Shown here: positions 62,931-64,000 of the stretch, in pieces
Position numbering within the stretch: position 1 is the stretch's first letter
Layout of the letters: the number at the start of each line of letters is the position of its first letter
NCBI GenBank assembly: GCA_013398015.1
Contig: VZRR01005724.1
Location: 576,831 to 640,830 of the forward strand
DNA: 64,000 bases
Reading direction: 5' to 3'
Source of the DNA: Oreocharis arfaki
Taxonomy: Eukaryota > Chordata > Aves > Passeriformes > Paramythiidae
Notes under the pieces: generated by a model
The model's input: only the letters and a program-made list of their open reading frames with translations
The model's database searches: none
What the model was told of the DNA's origin: nothing
Made by a program: the position numbers and the translations under genes

Positions 62931-64000
62931 CCCAGTATTTTAAAAAGCTCATTATTTATCCAGCTCTCTAAAGATGAAAGGCAGCCTCTGAGCATTACAA
63001 TGAAATTTAACGTGTAGACTTCATGATAATAGATGGTGCACAATGCACTTTTCAAAATCACATTATTAGTATTTTGGAACATTAGGCAAAATTGATTTTG
63101 TAAAGATGTTGTTACTCCTGATGTAACTGTTACCCATCACATCCTCTCTGAGGAGGCTCAGAGGCAGAGGATCCTTCATAGATACTCTGGGCTTAGTGCA
63201 AGGGGCAGAAAGAGTCTCCCTAGAGCTGTCACCACAGCAATTGCGGATTAAAGGTGAGGTCTGAAATCCAACTTCTGAAATACTTAAGCAGTGTTGCTGG
63301 CAACCTTTATATGGTAATGAGAGTTTGATGCTCCGCGGACTAACAATACAAGTATTTTTGGTAGTAGGAAAGTCAAAGTGCCAATTAGACTGTGAGAGAA
63401 GGAAGGAAGCAGTAGTACTGAAAAGAATTATTGCCTGACAGTGAACCCTGCACATGTGAAACGTAACTTCACAGACACCATGACTGTAGCTGCTGCTCTA
63501 CGCAATTGGACACATCTTAGTGATCCTGCGAAAGTTATTCCCTGCTGACAAAAGCAAGGTCAGTCAGCGGGAAAACAATACAAACTTCTTGTCTAGTTGG
63601 CCATACTCTTCCTAAGTAGTAAACTTTCTCTTCAAGGGCTCTCACACATACCACATAATCCACATATAAGTGGATTCCCCTTGGAAACTTGTCATTATGT
63701 GGGTGAGTTCATGCTGTTTTGTATACTAATGCTCTAATTTACATAATTCATGAAAAAAATACACGTACATCTCACTTTCAGTGTCTGAAAAAAAAATCAC
63801 ATTAAGACATGGTTCACTTCTCCATTATTATCCTTACTGCCACCAGTAGTGCTTTTAAAATAAAAATATTGCTTAAATATAGGTTGATGGCTTCATCTCA
63901 CAGAGCTGAGGAGTTAGGCTACAACCCTTTTTAGTTTGATTCTGTTGTGATACCTCAAGGATTGTCACTACAGTAATGATATGCCACAAATAAAGTGTAT
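62931..64000. other. Non-coding DNA to the window end
   Basis: One 129-codon minus-strand frame (63066-63455) has no recognisable motif. No repeat or RNA gene is identifiable. Confidence 0.5.

Noticed and set aside
1..64000. CRISPR array, operon, prophage or biosynthetic cluster
   Set aside because: No direct-repeat/spacer periodicity, no runs of adjacent long genes and no ribosome-binding sites. The repeats show a vertebrate nuclear genome.

Overview
The window reads as gene-poor, AT-rich nuclear DNA from a bird. The strongest evidence for a bird is the repeats. A 5'-truncated CR1 LINE on the + strand (about 2900-4258) has the family's 3' tail and a decayed reverse-transcriptase reading frame. 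Three further short CR1 tails lie near 19.7 kb (+), 57.65 kb (-) and 62.7 kb (-). No SINE with an A/B box was recognised, homopolymer and G/T tracts are common, and CpG is scarce outside two short islands. I cannot fix the species; a galliform is possible but unproven. There is no bacterial-style gene organisation, no rRNA, no convincing tRNA and no CRISPR array.

Layout. 1-780: AT-rich, non-coding. 791-1070: small CpG-rich block with three CCAAT boxes between two E2F-type sites, which looks like a promoter. 1325-1530: a G/T-only low-complexity tract. About 2900-4258: the CR1 element with ORF2 remnants. 4259-18189: plain non-coding DNA with microsatellites and one stem-loop. About 18190-18540: a CpG-rich block whose minus strand carries TATA and AATAAA signals spaced as in a retroviral LTR; it is flanked or overlapped by the two longest (antiparallel) open frames in the window. 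18560-36950: non-coding, with a CR1 tail, G-quadruplex-prone tracts and small duplications. 36951-37323: a probable solo LTR on the + strand. 37324-64000: non-coding, with an ancient amniote repeat (about 40.3 kb), a perfect 20-bp palindrome (43969-43988), two short tandem duplications, two CR1 tails and a T50 run.

Coding content. No complete protein gene can be supported. Nearly all open frames are short, overlap on both strands and resemble no family I recognise. The CR1 ORF2 remnants are the only coding-derived sequence I recognise. A few segments between 49 and 61 kb have an open frame bounded by good splice-site matches; the best are 55129-55203 and 60684-60875 (+) and 53128-53253 (-). 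They are listed as low-confidence exon candidates because such combinations also arise by chance in a window of this size. The region is therefore best described as an intergenic desert or the inside of a very large intron.

I found no clear evidence of a new biological system. The items most worth checking are the NF-Y/E2F promoter-like block at the left end, the CpG-rich LTR-like block at 18.2-18.5 kb, and the exon candidates.
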